Origin: Oceaniglobus indicus
GTDB lineage: Bacteria; Pseudomonadota; Alphaproteobacteria; Rhodobacterales; Rhodobacteraceae
DNA length: 64,000 nt
Reading direction: 5' to 3'
Assembly: GCF_002751875.1 (NCBI RefSeq)
Contig: NZ_NMZM01000001.1
Coordinates: 372,001-436,000, forward strand
The notes beneath the pieces are model-generated. The model did no database searches. It worked only from the letters and a program-made list of their open reading frames with translations, and had not been told where the DNA came from. Both the position numbers and the translations under genes were made by a program. Every line of letters begins with the position of its first letter. Position 1 is the stretch's first letter. Shown here one piece after another: positions 17,754 through 26,933 of this stretch.

Positions 17754-18674
17754 TCAGGCCATGATCGCCAGCGCACCGATGTATCCACCGTAAAGCATCA
17801 GGAACCCCACCCCGGCACCGCGCGCGATCCGACCGCGCCAACACGCGAGCGCGATCAGAATCGCGGTCGCGCCCAGCATGATCCAGATATCGAACAGGGC
17901 GATCTGCGGCGCGACCGGCAATGGCGTGACCACCGCCGTGACCCCGAGTATACCGACAACGTTGAAGATGTTGCTGCCGATGATGTTGCCGAACGCCAGA
18001 TCATTGCGCCCCCGCCGCGCGGCCGCGACCGAGGTGACAAGCTCGGGCAACGACGTGCCAACCGCCACGACCGTCAGACCGATCACCGCTTCCGAAACCC
18101 CAAGCGCATCCGCAAGATCGATCGCCCCATCGACCAGAAGTTTCGCTCCGATCAGGGTCAGGACCAGCCCCCCCACCGCATGGATCAACGCCCGCCGCAT
18201 CGACAGTGCGTCGCCATCGACGTCGGGCACATCAGGGCCCGGCGCGCGCAGGGCCAGCACGACATAGGCCGCCAGCAGGCCGATGAAGATCGCGCCGGTC
18301 ATCCGGCCGATCTCACCCCACAAGGTCACACCCACCGCCAGCACCGTCACCAGTGCCAGCGCGCTGCCATCCCGCGCGAATGCGCCGCGCTCGATCAGGA
18401 TCGGGCTCATCGCGGCCGACACGCCCAAAATCAGCAGGATGTTGCAGATGTTGCTGCCCACGACGTTGCCCAGAGCGATGCCCGGCGCCCCGGCCAACGC
18501 CGCCTGCACCGATGTCAGAAGTTCGGGCACCGAGGTGCCGAATCCCACCAGCGTCAAACCGATCACCAGGGGCGAAACGCCGACACGCTGGGCAAAGGCA
18601 ACGGCGCCACGCACAAGAAGGTCTCCGCCAAGCACAAGGCCGGCGAAGCCGATGACGATCAGAAGGATGGACAT
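17754..18674 (-). CDS. Calcium/sodium antiporter, CaCA family
   Basis: A 306-residue inner-membrane exchanger of the CaCA superfamily (YrbG-like), about ten helices in two inverted halves. The two alpha-repeats are clear: GFGTSVPELLTSVQAAL in the first half and AVGTSLPELVTSVAAAR in the second, each with the ion-binding Glu. Each repeat is followed by the ALGNVVGSNICNI or AFGNIIGSNIFNV helix with its Asn. The start MSILLIVIGF was chosen because the longer frame adds 40 charged residues without membrane character. It would export Ca2+ (or another cation) using Na+ or H+. Confidence 0.93.
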   Translation of the reverse strand: MSILLIVIGFAGLVLGGDLLVRGAVAFAQRVGVSPLVIGLTLVGFGTSVPELLTSVQAALAGAPGIALGNVVGSNICNILLILGVSAAMSPILIERGAFARDGSALALVTVLAVGVTLWGEIGRMTGAIFIGLLAAYVVLALRAPGPDVPDVDGDALSMRRALIHAVGGLVLTLIGAKLLVDGAIDLADALGVSEAVIGLTVVAVGTSLPELVTSVAAARRGRNDLAFGNIIGSNIFNVVGILGVTAVVTPLPVAPQIALFDIWIMLGATAILIALACWRGRIARGAGVGFLMLYGGYIGALAIMA

Positions 18675-19233
18675 GAAAAGGGATCCGGGCGCACTGCGAT
18701 GGATCGCCGGTGCGCAAGCCGACGACCATCGGTATATCCTCGCGCGGGGCCGTTCTTGCAAGATCGCGCGAAAAATAATCCGGCCGGCGATCACCTCTTT
18801 TGGACGCTGTCAGCCACCTCCGGTCACGCCCGATCCCATCTGACATCGGCCGCAGGGTGGATCCGATCACGCCGTAGCGGCCAGGCGACCGGATGAAGTC
18901 AGATGTTCAGGAAGGCACGTCCGAAGGCGAGAAACAAAGTGCCGCGCCATCGCGCGCCTCGCCTGCTGGCCGCCGCGAAACAGTTCCATGCCAGCGGGTC
19001 TTTTGCCAAGGACGCAAGCAGCCAGCGGCGCCAGGGATCGTTCAAGACGGCTCAACCCTTCTGCCGCGACACCACCTGATCCGCGGCACGGTCACGCAGA
19101 ACCCCCATACTTCTTACCGATCGAAATACTCCCGCCGGAGGCATCCCCGGCTTGCGCCGCAAAACCGGCCGCCGAGGCAAGCGACCAGTGCTGCGGGCAA
19201 AAGCCGCTTACCCTCAGCCCCGCGGCGAAATCG
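18675..19233. other. Intergenic region, 559 bases
   Basis: Lies between the exchanger gene (its 5' side) and the end of opgH. It holds one full copy of the hairpin repeat (19111-19142). No convincing gene is present: short frames on both strands lack ribosome sites and family-like sequence. A weak promoter for the exchanger may lie near 18730-18760 on the minus strand (TTGCAA and TATACC, 19-base spacing), which I regard as unproven. Confidence 0.6.
19111..19142 (-). repeat. Intergenic hairpin repeat, copy 2
   Basis: Read on the minus strand it gives the same element as copy 1: CTCC-GGCG-GGAG hairpin, TATTT, then CGATCGGTAAGAAG. It lies about 90 bases downstream of the opgH stop, in the gap between opgH and the exchanger gene. 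Confidence 0.8.
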
Positions 19234-21156
19234 CTATTCCGCGGCCATCACTTCCGTCAGCGATGGCTGCGCGAGGAGCCTTGCGAAATGCCGTCGCTCG
19301 ATCATCGCACTGCGGATGATCGCGGGCGAGTTCAGAACCTCGGGCGTGCCGAGGTGGCGCGACAGCCAGCGCCGCGCGCCCATGTCCACGCCGGACAGCG
19401 CCGACAACGGCACCGCGAACGCCAAGCTGATCGCGATCGGCAGCAACCACAGCGTGACGATCCCCATGGCCATGCCGATCAAAAGCAGCACGCCCAGAAC
19501 CGTCTCCAGAGCATGGAACTTGACCAGCGTGGCCAGCGGATAATTCACCCGTCCGCCCCGGCTCTGGGGTGTCCAGGTTTCGCGCTGGCCCAGAACCGTG
19601 CGGATGACCGCGATGGATTGCTGCACCATCAGGATCGGTGCATAGGCGATGGACAGGGCGATCTCTGCCAGAACCGACGCCACGAACTGGCCCAGGCCGC
19701 CGACGTCGCGCATCGGGATCCCGGCGCGGTGGATGGCGCCCGCGCTCATCAACTTGGGCGCCAGCAGCATGGAATACATGAACAGCAGGATCCACAGGTT
19801 CGAACGACTGTCGGTCAGGGGCCAGTCGACCTGGGGGTTCAGCCCGCTGAAATACAGGATCACGTTCTGCTCCTGCCCGTTGCCGATCAGCGCCCAGACC
19901 ACCAACAGCGCCAGCCAGGCGGGTGAAACGAGGTATCCCATGGCGCCGCTGATAAGGTGAAACCGCGACACGGTATGAAACCCGCGCGACGCCAGCAGGC
20001 GCAGGTGTTGCAGGTTGCCTTGGCACCAGCGACGGTCGCGCAGGACATAATCGATCAGGGTGGCCGGAACCTCCTCGTAACTGCCGGTGATGCGCGGCAG
20101 GAACCGCACGCCCCAGCCGGCACGGCGCAGCAACCCCGCCTCGACGAAATCATGGCTGAGGATCAGCTGTTCGTTGCCACGAAAGTCGCGCACCCGCGGC
20201 AAACCGGCCGATGCGGCAAACGCACCACAGCGGATGATCGCGTTGTGCCCCCAATAGTTGCCTTCCCGGTCGGTCCACTTGGCCAGACCTTCGGCCAGCG
20301 CGAAGCCATAGATGCGGTTGGCGAACTGCTGGACCCGGCCAAAGACCGATTGCGCGCCGAACAGCATCGGGAACGACTGGATCAATCCCGCCGACGGATC
20401 GCGTGACAACGCGTCGGTCAGATCGGTGATGGCGCGCCCGCTCATCAGGCTGTCGGCATCCAGCACCAGCATGGCGTCATAGCCGCCGCCCCAGGATTGC
20501 ACCCAATCCTTGAGGTTGCCGACCTTGCGGTCGATGTTGTCCGCGCGCCGCCGGTAATAGACGCCGCAACCCGGATGCGCGCGGGCACGCAGCGCGTGGA
20601 ACGCGCGCTCTTCCTGGGTGGCGATGGCGGCGTCGCGGGTGTCGGACAGCACGAACAGATCGAAGTGATGGGGATGGTCCGCGCGCCGCAGTGCGTTCAA
20701 CATCGCCGCGGCATTGCCAAAGACATCGGCCGGCGATTCATTATAGACCGGAACAAGAAGCGCCACGTTCAAAGGCTCGACCGGGCCGCCATCGGCGGCG
20801 CCCAGGTTGGCCGGGCGGCGCCGGGTCAGGATCAGCGAACCGATCCCCAGGGTGGCCGTGCTGACCGACAGCGCAATCCAGAAAAAGGTGAACGCGATCA
20901 ACGCGATGACACAGAATTCGAACACCGACACCCCATTGTCGGTGGCGAACCAGTTGGTGAAGGCGGCGATCACACCGGCGGTCGTGACCAGCGCCGGCAC
21001 GAACGTCATCACACGCCACAGGCCGGCGATGCGCGACGCACGGCGCAACGGCGCCGCGGTATCACGGTAATGGCGGTTAAGATGCTGCACCGGCTGCGGC
21101 AGGGGCGCGCGGCGGGGCATCGCATCGTTGGGGAAACTAAGCATCATGTCGTCCAT
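19234..21156 (-). CDS. opgH: Glucan synthase of osmoregulated periplasmic glucans
   Basis: A 640-residue inner-membrane glycosyltransferase that polymerises glucose from UDP-glucose into the backbone of osmoregulated periplasmic glucans. The family 2 transferase core shows LLVPVYNESP, the DADS metal motif (MLVLDADSLMSG), SHDFVEAGLL and the RRWCQGNLQH signature. Hydrophobic helices flank it (two near residues 50-110, several after 400). The length is shorter than the E. coli protein (about 850) because the N- and C-terminal cytosolic parts are reduced, as in Rhodobacter. The start overlaps the end of opgG; an ATG three codons on is also possible. It is last in the opgC-opgG-opgH operon. Confidence 0.95.
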   Translation of the reverse strand: MDDMMLSFPNDAMPRRAPLPQPVQHLNRHYRDTAAPLRRASRIAGLWRVMTFVPALVTTAGVIAAFTNWFATDNGVSVFEFCVIALIAFTFFWIALSVSTATLGIGSLILTRRRPANLGAADGGPVEPLNVALLVPVYNESPADVFGNAAAMLNALRRADHPHHFDLFVLSDTRDAAIATQEERAFHALRARAHPGCGVYYRRRADNIDRKVGNLKDWVQSWGGGYDAMLVLDADSLMSGRAITDLTDALSRDPSAGLIQSFPMLFGAQSVFGRVQQFANRIYGFALAEGLAKWTDREGNYWGHNAIIRCGAFAASAGLPRVRDFRGNEQLILSHDFVEAGLLRRAGWGVRFLPRITGSYEEVPATLIDYVLRDRRWCQGNLQHLRLLASRGFHTVSRFHLISGAMGYLVSPAWLALLVVWALIGNGQEQNVILYFSGLNPQVDWPLTDSRSNLWILLFMYSMLLAPKLMSAGAIHRAGIPMRDVGGLGQFVASVLAEIALSIAYAPILMVQQSIAVIRTVLGQRETWTPQSRGGRVNYPLATLVKFHALETVLGVLLLIGMAMGIVTLWLLPIAISLAFAVPLSALSGVDMGARRWLSRHLGTPEVLNSPAIIRSAMIERRHFARLLAQPSLTEVMAAE

Positions 21157-22664
21157 CGGTAAAGCCAAACTTCGCTGAGCGGCAGGCCATCGCGCAGCAG
21201 TTGCACGCGCATTTCGATCTCGCCTGCCCCTTCGGGGTCGAAGCTGAACGATGCCCGCAGGCCCCCGGTTCCCGGGTTGCGCTGAAGTATGCCGGGCGAC
21301 AGCAGGCCGCGCCCGTCATTGACATAGAGGGTGATCGTGTCCGGATCCCCCGCCAGCGCGGGGTGGTCCTCGAAATCGATGGCGCAGACGACGCGCACCT
21401 GGTCGAATCCCTTGCCGATCCGCGTGTTGATGACCCGCGCCACATCGGGCACGCCGGCAGGGTCGTCGCCCCAGGCCATGTCATAGGCGAAATCGAACCG
21501 CTGGCCCGCAGCCAGCACATCGCGCGGCCGCCAATAGGCGACGGTGTTGTCATAGATCTCCTTGTCCGCCGGAATCTCGACCAGCCGCACCGCCCCTTCG
21601 CCCCAGTCGCCGCGCGGCGTGATCCACAGCGACGGGCGCGCCTCGTATTTCGCCTCGAGATCGGCGAAGGCTTCGGGATCGCGGGTGCGCTGCATCAGGC
21701 CGAAGCCCTTGGGATCACTGTCGACGAAACTGGAAAACTCCAGCGTTCTGGGGTTGGCCAGCGGGCGCCACAGACGTTCGCCGTTGCCGTTCAGCATCAG
21801 CAGGCCGTCGCTGTCGTGCACCGCCGGACGGAAATCATCGAAGCGATGCCGGTTGGTTTCGTCGAACAGGAACATGCTGGTCAGCGGCGCCAGCCCGACA
21901 TGATCCAGATCGACGCGCGGAAACAGGGTGGCCGTGACCCCGACGCGCGTCGGCAGGCCGGGCGTGATCTCGAACGAATAGGCCCCGGTGACGGACGGCC
22001 CGTCCAGCAGGGCATGGACGACAAAGGTCGTGTCACCCGGATCGGCCGCCTCGACGTAGAACCGCGAGAAGGTCGGAAACTCCTCGCCGCCCTCGTCGCC
22101 CGTGCGCAGCGCAAGTCCGCGTGCGGACAGCCCGTAAATCTGGCCGTTGCCGATCGCGCGAAAATAGCTCGCCCCCTGAAAAACCATGAATTCCCGGAAG
22201 ATTTCCGGCTTGTCCAAGGGCGTGCGCAGACGGATGCCGGAATATCCCATCGTGGCGTCGATGGGGGGGTCGGGAAACTTGTCGGTCGCATCGAACAATG
22301 CGCGATCAAAGGCCAGGGTCTTGGCGGTGCCGTCGACCACCAGGTTCACCTCGACCGGGCGTTCGTTCAGGTGGCCTGCCGCGAACAGGTCGAGTTGCAG
22401 GGGGCGCGGTTCGTCGTGCCAGATGGCCCGGTCGGATCTGAACCAGATCAACCGCGCCTCGTCATAGCTGAGATTGCGCCAAGCCTCGGGCACCATCGGC
22501 GCGGGCTGGAATCGCGATTGCGACAGGCGTTCGGCCTCGGCCCTCAGCCAGTCGACCGAGAACGGTGCTTCGTGCGAGACAAGTTCGTTATAGGCCTGAC
22601 CCGGACGGGTCGCGGCCGCAAAGGCGGCACAGGCGGCAATGAAGGTGCGGCGGTTCAAAGTCAT
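21144..22664 (-). CDS. opgG: Periplasmic glucan biosynthesis protein OpgG/OpgD family, Tat-type signal
   Basis: A 506-residue periplasmic protein of the MdoG/OpgG family, needed for the branching or release of osmoregulated periplasmic glucans. The N-terminus MTLNRRTFIAACAAFAAA carries a twin-arginine motif (NRRTFIA), more like OpgD than like Sec-exported E. coli OpgG. Family landmarks include FQGASYFRAIG, the GLSARGLALRTG segment and PRGDWGEGAVRLVEIP. The start overlaps the stop of opgC as ATGA. The longer frame running into opgC has no family support. Whether it works as OpgG or OpgD cannot be told without comparison. Confidence 0.93.
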   Translation of the reverse strand: MTLNRRTFIAACAAFAAATRPGQAYNELVSHEAPFSVDWLRAEAERLSQSRFQPAPMVPEAWRNLSYDEARLIWFRSDRAIWHDEPRPLQLDLFAAGHLNERPVEVNLVVDGTAKTLAFDRALFDATDKFPDPPIDATMGYSGIRLRTPLDKPEIFREFMVFQGASYFRAIGNGQIYGLSARGLALRTGDEGGEEFPTFSRFYVEAADPGDTTFVVHALLDGPSVTGAYSFEITPGLPTRVGVTATLFPRVDLDHVGLAPLTSMFLFDETNRHRFDDFRPAVHDSDGLLMLNGNGERLWRPLANPRTLEFSSFVDSDPKGFGLMQRTRDPEAFADLEAKYEARPSLWITPRGDWGEGAVRLVEIPADKEIYDNTVAYWRPRDVLAAGQRFDFAYDMAWGDDPAGVPDVARVINTRIGKGFDQVRVVCAIDFEDHPALAGDPDTITLYVNDGRGLLSPGILQRNPGTGGLRASFSFDPEGAGEIEMRVQLLRDGLPLSEVWLYRWTT

Positions 22665-23911
22665 CCGGTCCCCGAGGTTTTCCATGGCTGGCCCTTGAAC
22701 CAGCCGACGCTGTAGGCAACCGCCACAAGCAGGGCGATGCCGATGATATTGGCGATCGAAACGCTCCAGCCGTTGCGCCCGACCTGATCGACCACGAACC
22801 CGCTGAAGCGGGCGAAGACCATCGAGAACAGGAACACGGCAAGGCTCTGTTGACCGATTCGCATGATCACGGCGACGACGCGCCGCCAGACCCGCGCGCC
22901 GGCCCCCTGTCCTTCGGGGCGCAACCGGTCGCCGTGACGGCCCGCGACCACCCACGCCAGATAGGCCAGCGCAAGGAAATGAACATAGCGCAGGATCGCG
23001 AAATCCGATTTGTCGATCCATCCGGCCTGGGTGGTGCGAAACTCACGGGCGAACTCCAGTCCAAGGCGGCCCGATCCGAAACTCGACAGCGGCACGATGG
23101 CCAGCACGATCACGGCCGCCATCACGATCAGCGCAGCGTTGACCGGCGGCGCCGGGATCCAGCCGCGCATGAAGGCAAAACCGGTGAAGAACACCAGCTG
23201 CCAGCCGAACGGGTTGAAGAACCACCGCCGCTCCGACCATGGCTCGGCCGGGAAGGCCAGTGCGACATCGGCCATCCCCAGCCATGTCCAGAGCGCCTCC
23301 TGCGCCAGCAGCCAGACCGCGCCCGACGCCAGAGCAACCAGCCAGATGCCCCCCTGCGACAGCAGCACCACCACCGGCATCATCGCCAGCACGACCATGT
23401 ACATCGGCAGGATGTCAAAATAATTCGGCACATAGGTCAGCGTCATCAACCCGATCAACTGTGGCGCGGGATCGGCAAAGAACTTCCACAGGTTCAGCGA
23501 CCCGATATAGGTCTTGTCGAACCCGCCCACGGCGTCGATCGTCGCCAGCATCGCGGCCAGGGCGACGAACATCGCGATATGCGCCCAATAGATCTGCCAC
23601 AGACGGAACGCGACCCGCGCCGTGCCCAGCCACCAGCCACGCCGCACGAAGGTGCCGCCGAATGCGATGGCCGACGCCATGCCGGAGCAGAACACGAAGA
23701 TCTCGGTCGCGTCGGAAAAGCCAAATCGCGCAGGGATGTAGTTGGACCAGAAATTGCCGGGCGTGTGCGAAATCAGGATGATGATCATCGCGCAGCCGCG
23801 ATAGAAATCCAGCCGCGGATCGCGCGACGGCCTGCCCGGCGACAGATCGGGCGCCGCCCTGTTTGCAGGGCGCCCATGAAAACCCACATCGACGACGTTG
23901 GACAGACTCAT
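22661..23911 (-). CDS. opgC: OPG succinyltransferase/modification membrane protein
   Basis: A 416-residue polytopic membrane protein of the OpgC family (acyltransferase-3-like), which adds succinyl groups to osmoregulated periplasmic glucans. The N-terminal signature RDPRLDFYRGCAMIIILISH is followed by about ten hydrophobic helices, with the HTPGNFWSNYIPARFGFSDA segment after the first. The ATG was chosen because AAGGGG lies about ten bases upstream; an upstream TTG start is less likely. It is the first gene of the operon and is coupled to opgG by ATGA. In Rhodobacter sphaeroides the known operon is opgGIH followed by opgC, so the order here is different. Confidence 0.93.
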   Translation of the reverse strand: MSLSNVVDVGFHGRPANRAAPDLSPGRPSRDPRLDFYRGCAMIIILISHTPGNFWSNYIPARFGFSDATEIFVFCSGMASAIAFGGTFVRRGWWLGTARVAFRLWQIYWAHIAMFVALAAMLATIDAVGGFDKTYIGSLNLWKFFADPAPQLIGLMTLTYVPNYFDILPMYMVVLAMMPVVVLLSQGGIWLVALASGAVWLLAQEALWTWLGMADVALAFPAEPWSERRWFFNPFGWQLVFFTGFAFMRGWIPAPPVNAALIVMAAVIVLAIVPLSSFGSGRLGLEFAREFRTTQAGWIDKSDFAILRYVHFLALAYLAWVVAGRHGDRLRPEGQGAGARVWRRVVAVIMRIGQQSLAVFLFSMVFARFSGFVVDQVGRNGWSVSIANIIGIALLVAVAYSVGWFKGQPWKTSGTG

Positions 23912-23938
23912 CACACGGCAACCCCTTGGATTTTCCAG

Positions 23939-23967
23939 CTTATTCAACCAGATCTCGGGGTTTGCAA
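23939..23967 (-). promoter_or_regulatory. Candidate promoter of the opg operon
   Basis: TTGCAA and AATAAG with a 17-base spacer on the minus strand, about 30 bases before the opgC start. Both hexamers match four of six consensus bases. A second candidate (TTGGCT and TATCAA, 16 bases) lies just upstream. A small palindrome TGTTA-TT-TAACA at 24038-24049 might be an operator for osmotic control, but that is only a guess. Confidence 0.3.
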
Positions 23968-24141
23968 GTTCCTTGATATGGCCTGCCGAAAATCAGCCAA
24001 CAACGCGCCCCGCCATAGGCGCCTTCCCGCCCGGAGGTGTTATTTAACAGGGGTTCCGAGGGAACTTTTCCGCGCCGGGCCGCAACGGGGGTTGCACGGT
24101 GGGCTCAGCCGTCGCCTTTTGACACGCCAGGCGATGCGCTG

Positions 24142-25323
24142 TCAGCTTTCGGACAACAGCTGCCCCAGCACCGCGTCGGTATCCGCACCGAAACGGGGCG
24201 GCGGACGGCGATAGGTGACAGGTGTGAGCGACAGTTTCAGCGGGTTGCCGATCAGGCGCACGCTCTCGCCTTCGACCCCGGGGGTCGGAACTTCGGCCAC
24301 CATGCCGCGCGCCGCCACCTGATCCGAGGCGAACACCTGGTCCATGGTCTGGACCGGCCCAACCGGCACGCGCCGCGCCTCGAGCCCCTCGATCACCTCG
24401 GCCATACTGCGCGCGGCCAACGCGGGCTCAAGCAGCGGGATCAGCGCATCGCGGTTCGCCAGCCGCGCGGGGTTGGTGGCAAAGCGCAGGTCGGTCGCCA
24501 GATCGGGCAGGTTCAGGAAATCGCAGAAGCGGATGAACTGCGTGTCGTTGCCCACGGCGACGATGACATGCCCGTCAGAGGTAGCGAACACCTGATAGGG
24601 CACGATATTCGGGTGCGCGTTGCCGCGCCGCTTGGGCAGATCGCCCGAGGTCAGGTAATTGACGCCTTCGTTGATCATCCACGCGATCTGGCTGTCGACT
24701 AACGCGATGTCGATATGCTGCCCCTCGCCGGTCGCATCGCGGTGGCGCAGGGCGGCCAGGATGCCGACACAGGCATACATGCCGCACATCACGTCGGCGA
24801 TGCCCACGCCGACCTTCATCGGCTCGCCATCCGCCGCACCCGTCAGCGACATGATGCCCCCATACCCCTGCGCCATCAGGTCATACCCGGGCTTCGAGGC
24901 GTTCGGCCCGGTGTGCCCGTAGCCCGAGATCGAACAATAGACCAGCCGCGGGTTCAGCTTCAGCATCGTGTCCGCGTCCAGACCGTATTTTGTCAGGCCC
25001 CCCGGCTTGAAATTCTCGACCAGAACATCCGCCTCGGCGACCATCGCGCGCACGGCCGCCTGTCCTTCCGGCGTGGCAATGTCCAGCGCGACCGACAGCT
25101 TGTTGCGGTTGGCGCACATGAAATAGGCCGAAAGGTCGGTGTTCCCGCCGTCGGCATCCCGCGCGAAGGGCGGCCCCCAGGATCGCGTGTCGTCGCCTTG
25201 GGTCGAGGGATTCTCGATCTTCACAACCTCGGCCCCCAGATCGCCCAGCAGTTGGGTGCAGGTGGGCCCGGCCAGGATCCGTGTCAGATCGACGATCTTC
25301 AATCCATCCAGTGCGCCCGCCAT
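24142..25323 (-). CDS. CaiB/BaiF family (class III) CoA-transferase
   Basis: A 393-residue family III CoA-transferase, which moves CoA between carboxylic acids through an aspartyl intermediate. The catalytic Asp is in SKPGYDLMAQGYGG. The N-terminus LKIVDLTRILAGPTCTQLLG and the segment PRLVYCSISGYGHTGPN are typical. The large and small domains are complete and the length is normal. It starts 12 bases after the TPP-enzyme gene, so the two form an operon. The pairing recalls formyl-CoA transferase with oxalyl-CoA decarboxylase, but the TPP partner here is degenerate, so I do not assign oxalate metabolism. Confidence 0.92.
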   Translation of the reverse strand: MAGALDGLKIVDLTRILAGPTCTQLLGDLGAEVVKIENPSTQGDDTRSWGPPFARDADGGNTDLSAYFMCANRNKLSVALDIATPEGQAAVRAMVAEADVLVENFKPGGLTKYGLDADTMLKLNPRLVYCSISGYGHTGPNASKPGYDLMAQGYGGIMSLTGAADGEPMKVGVGIADVMCGMYACVGILAALRHRDATGEGQHIDIALVDSQIAWMINEGVNYLTSGDLPKRRGNAHPNIVPYQVFATSDGHVIVAVGNDTQFIRFCDFLNLPDLATDLRFATNPARLANRDALIPLLEPALAARSMAEVIEGLEARRVPVGPVQTMDQVFASDQVAARGMVAEVPTPGVEGESVRLIGNPLKLSLTPVTYRRPPPRFGADTDAVLGQLLSES

Positions 25324-25335
25324 TCCGCCCCCCCC

Positions 25336-26886
25336 TCAGTTCCGGTCGTCGTGGGCGCGCGCGTCGATCGCGGCGCCGATCACCGTGACCCTATCGGACG
25401 CCAGCGCGGAGTCCAGTGCCGCGCGCAACCCGTCGCGATCATGAACTATGACACCGTCGCCCCCGAAGGCGCGGCCGATGGCGGCCACATCCTGCGCCGG
25501 AGCGGGCGATGCGTCGACGAACACCACGACCGCCGCGGGAAGACCCATCGCGGCCGCCGTGGCCAGTTCACCCGCCACCCGCAAGAAACCGGCCGCCCCC
25601 GAAAACGCCACGACGGGGCGATCCGGCGCGGCCAGTTTCACCCCCAGGGCCAGCGGCAAGGCGCATCCCATGGCACCCAGCCCCGACGATTGCAGCAGTG
25701 TCCGTGGCGTCCGACAACGCCACATCTGGCTGATCAAGATACGGTGTGCCCCACCGTCGACCGTTGCGATCGTATCGTCCGGCAAGACATCACGGCAAAG
25801 CGCAATCACCGCCGCCGGGCCCCAGGCCTCACCGTCATCAAAGGCGGCGGCCAGGGCATCCCGCGCGGCCGCGATCTGGCCGTCGGTCCACAAAGGGCGC
25901 ACCGGCAACGGCCCCAACGCCGCAAGGGTCGCGCCGGTATCGGCCACGAAGGACAGCGACGCGTGGTGCATGTAGTGATGATTGGGCGCACCGTGGATGT
26001 CGATCACGCGCGTTTCATCAGGGTTCCACGCATCGCGCCACCCGGTGCGCATTTCGACGGGGTCATAGCCCACGCACAGGATCAGATCGGCCTGATCCAA
26101 CAGCGGCAACAGGATATTATCCGCCTGCGACGAAAGCCCGGCAACGCCCAGCGAGAGGGGGTGATCCTCGGACAGCAAGCCCTTGGCCTTGCAGGTGGTG
26201 ATAACGGGGATCGAGTTGGCGGTTGCAAAGGCGCGCACCGTGTCGGCGCCGCCGTCCTTCAGCACGTCAAGCCCGACGATCATGATCGGGCGGTCGGCTT
26301 CGGAAATCCAGCGGTTGGCCTTGCTCAGATTGGCCGGGATCACCGGCGCGGGCACGGCCCGCCTGCCCGCCATCGCCACACCCTGCGCGCCCGCCACCGC
26401 GGGCGGCACGTCGATATGCACCGGCCCCGCCCGTCCTTCGGTGGTGATGGCCACGGCCTTGTCGGCGATCACCCCGGCGGCGGCAGCGTCGAGCGTGAAG
26501 GCCGCCTTGGTGATCGGTGCGAAAACCGCGCTGTGTTCCAGCACTTGGTGGGTGTGGGTCTGCGCCTCGATGCCATCGACACAACCTGTCAACACGATCA
26601 GCGGCACCCTGTCCTTGTGTGCCTGGGCCACGACGTTGACAGCCGCCATCGCACCCGGACCGGCGGTTGTCACCAGAACGGCCGGGGCACCGTCAACCTG
26701 ATGCACCCCCTCGGCCATGAAGCCGGCGGCGTTTTCATGGGTGCAGCGATGAAATGCGATGCCCGCCTGGTCCAGCGCGTCGATCAGGGCCGCAACCGCG
26801 CCGCCCGCCACGCCAAAGGCATGGCGACAACCCGCCGCGTGCAGGCGGCGGGCAACGATATCGGCGGCGCGGGGCGCATCGCTCAT
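25336..26886 (-). CDS. Thiamine-diphosphate enzyme-like protein with degenerate cofactor site
   Basis: A 516-residue protein with the three-domain layout of acetolactate-synthase/benzoylformate-decarboxylase enzymes. The N-terminal PYR domain is normal, with the proton-relay Glu51 in HENAAGFMAEG and the TTAGPGAM segment. The C-terminal PP domain is abnormal. The Mg2+/diphosphate motif, normally GDG or GDA, reads SGAAG with alanine at residue 431 where the metal-binding Asp should be. The usual loop of 20-30 residues after the second metal ligand is reduced to a few residues (VDASPAPAQDVAAI, from about 457). It may not bind ThDP-Mg normally. It is co-transcribed with the CoA-transferase gene. 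Confidence 0.85.
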   Translation of the reverse strand: MSDAPRAADIVARRLHAAGCRHAFGVAGGAVAALIDALDQAGIAFHRCTHENAAGFMAEGVHQVDGAPAVLVTTAGPGAMAAVNVVAQAHKDRVPLIVLTGCVDGIEAQTHTHQVLEHSAVFAPITKAAFTLDAAAAGVIADKAVAITTEGRAGPVHIDVPPAVAGAQGVAMAGRRAVPAPVIPANLSKANRWISEADRPIMIVGLDVLKDGGADTVRAFATANSIPVITTCKAKGLLSEDHPLSLGVAGLSSQADNILLPLLDQADLILCVGYDPVEMRTGWRDAWNPDETRVIDIHGAPNHHYMHHASLSFVADTGATLAALGPLPVRPLWTDGQIAAARDALAAAFDDGEAWGPAAVIALCRDVLPDDTIATVDGGAHRILISQMWRCRTPRTLLQSSGLGAMGCALPLALGVKLAAPDRPVVAFSGAAGFLRVAGELATAAAMGLPAAVVVFVDASPAPAQDVAAIGRAFGGDGVIVHDRDGLRAALDSALASDRVTVIGAAIDARAHDDRN

Positions 26887-26933
26887 GATCCGGTCTTTCG
26901 CTGGAACGAGGGTGCTTCAGGCATTCCGGCGGA

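Noticed and set aside
18867-19055. Possible 62-codon minus-strand gene in the large gap before opgH
   Set aside because: Arg-rich composition typical of non-coding GC-rich DNA, no ribosome site; left as intergenic.
24053-24065. GTTCC-GAG-GGAAC hairpin followed by TTTT as a plus-strand terminator
   Set aside because: Stem of only five pairs, and no plus-strand gene upstream that it could serve.
25323-25336. Oxalate degradation operon (formyl-CoA transferase with oxalyl-CoA decarboxylase)
   Set aside because: The ThDP protein lacks the metal-binding Asp and the cofactor loop, and no oxalate-specific motifs were recognised, so naming the pathway would be unsupported.
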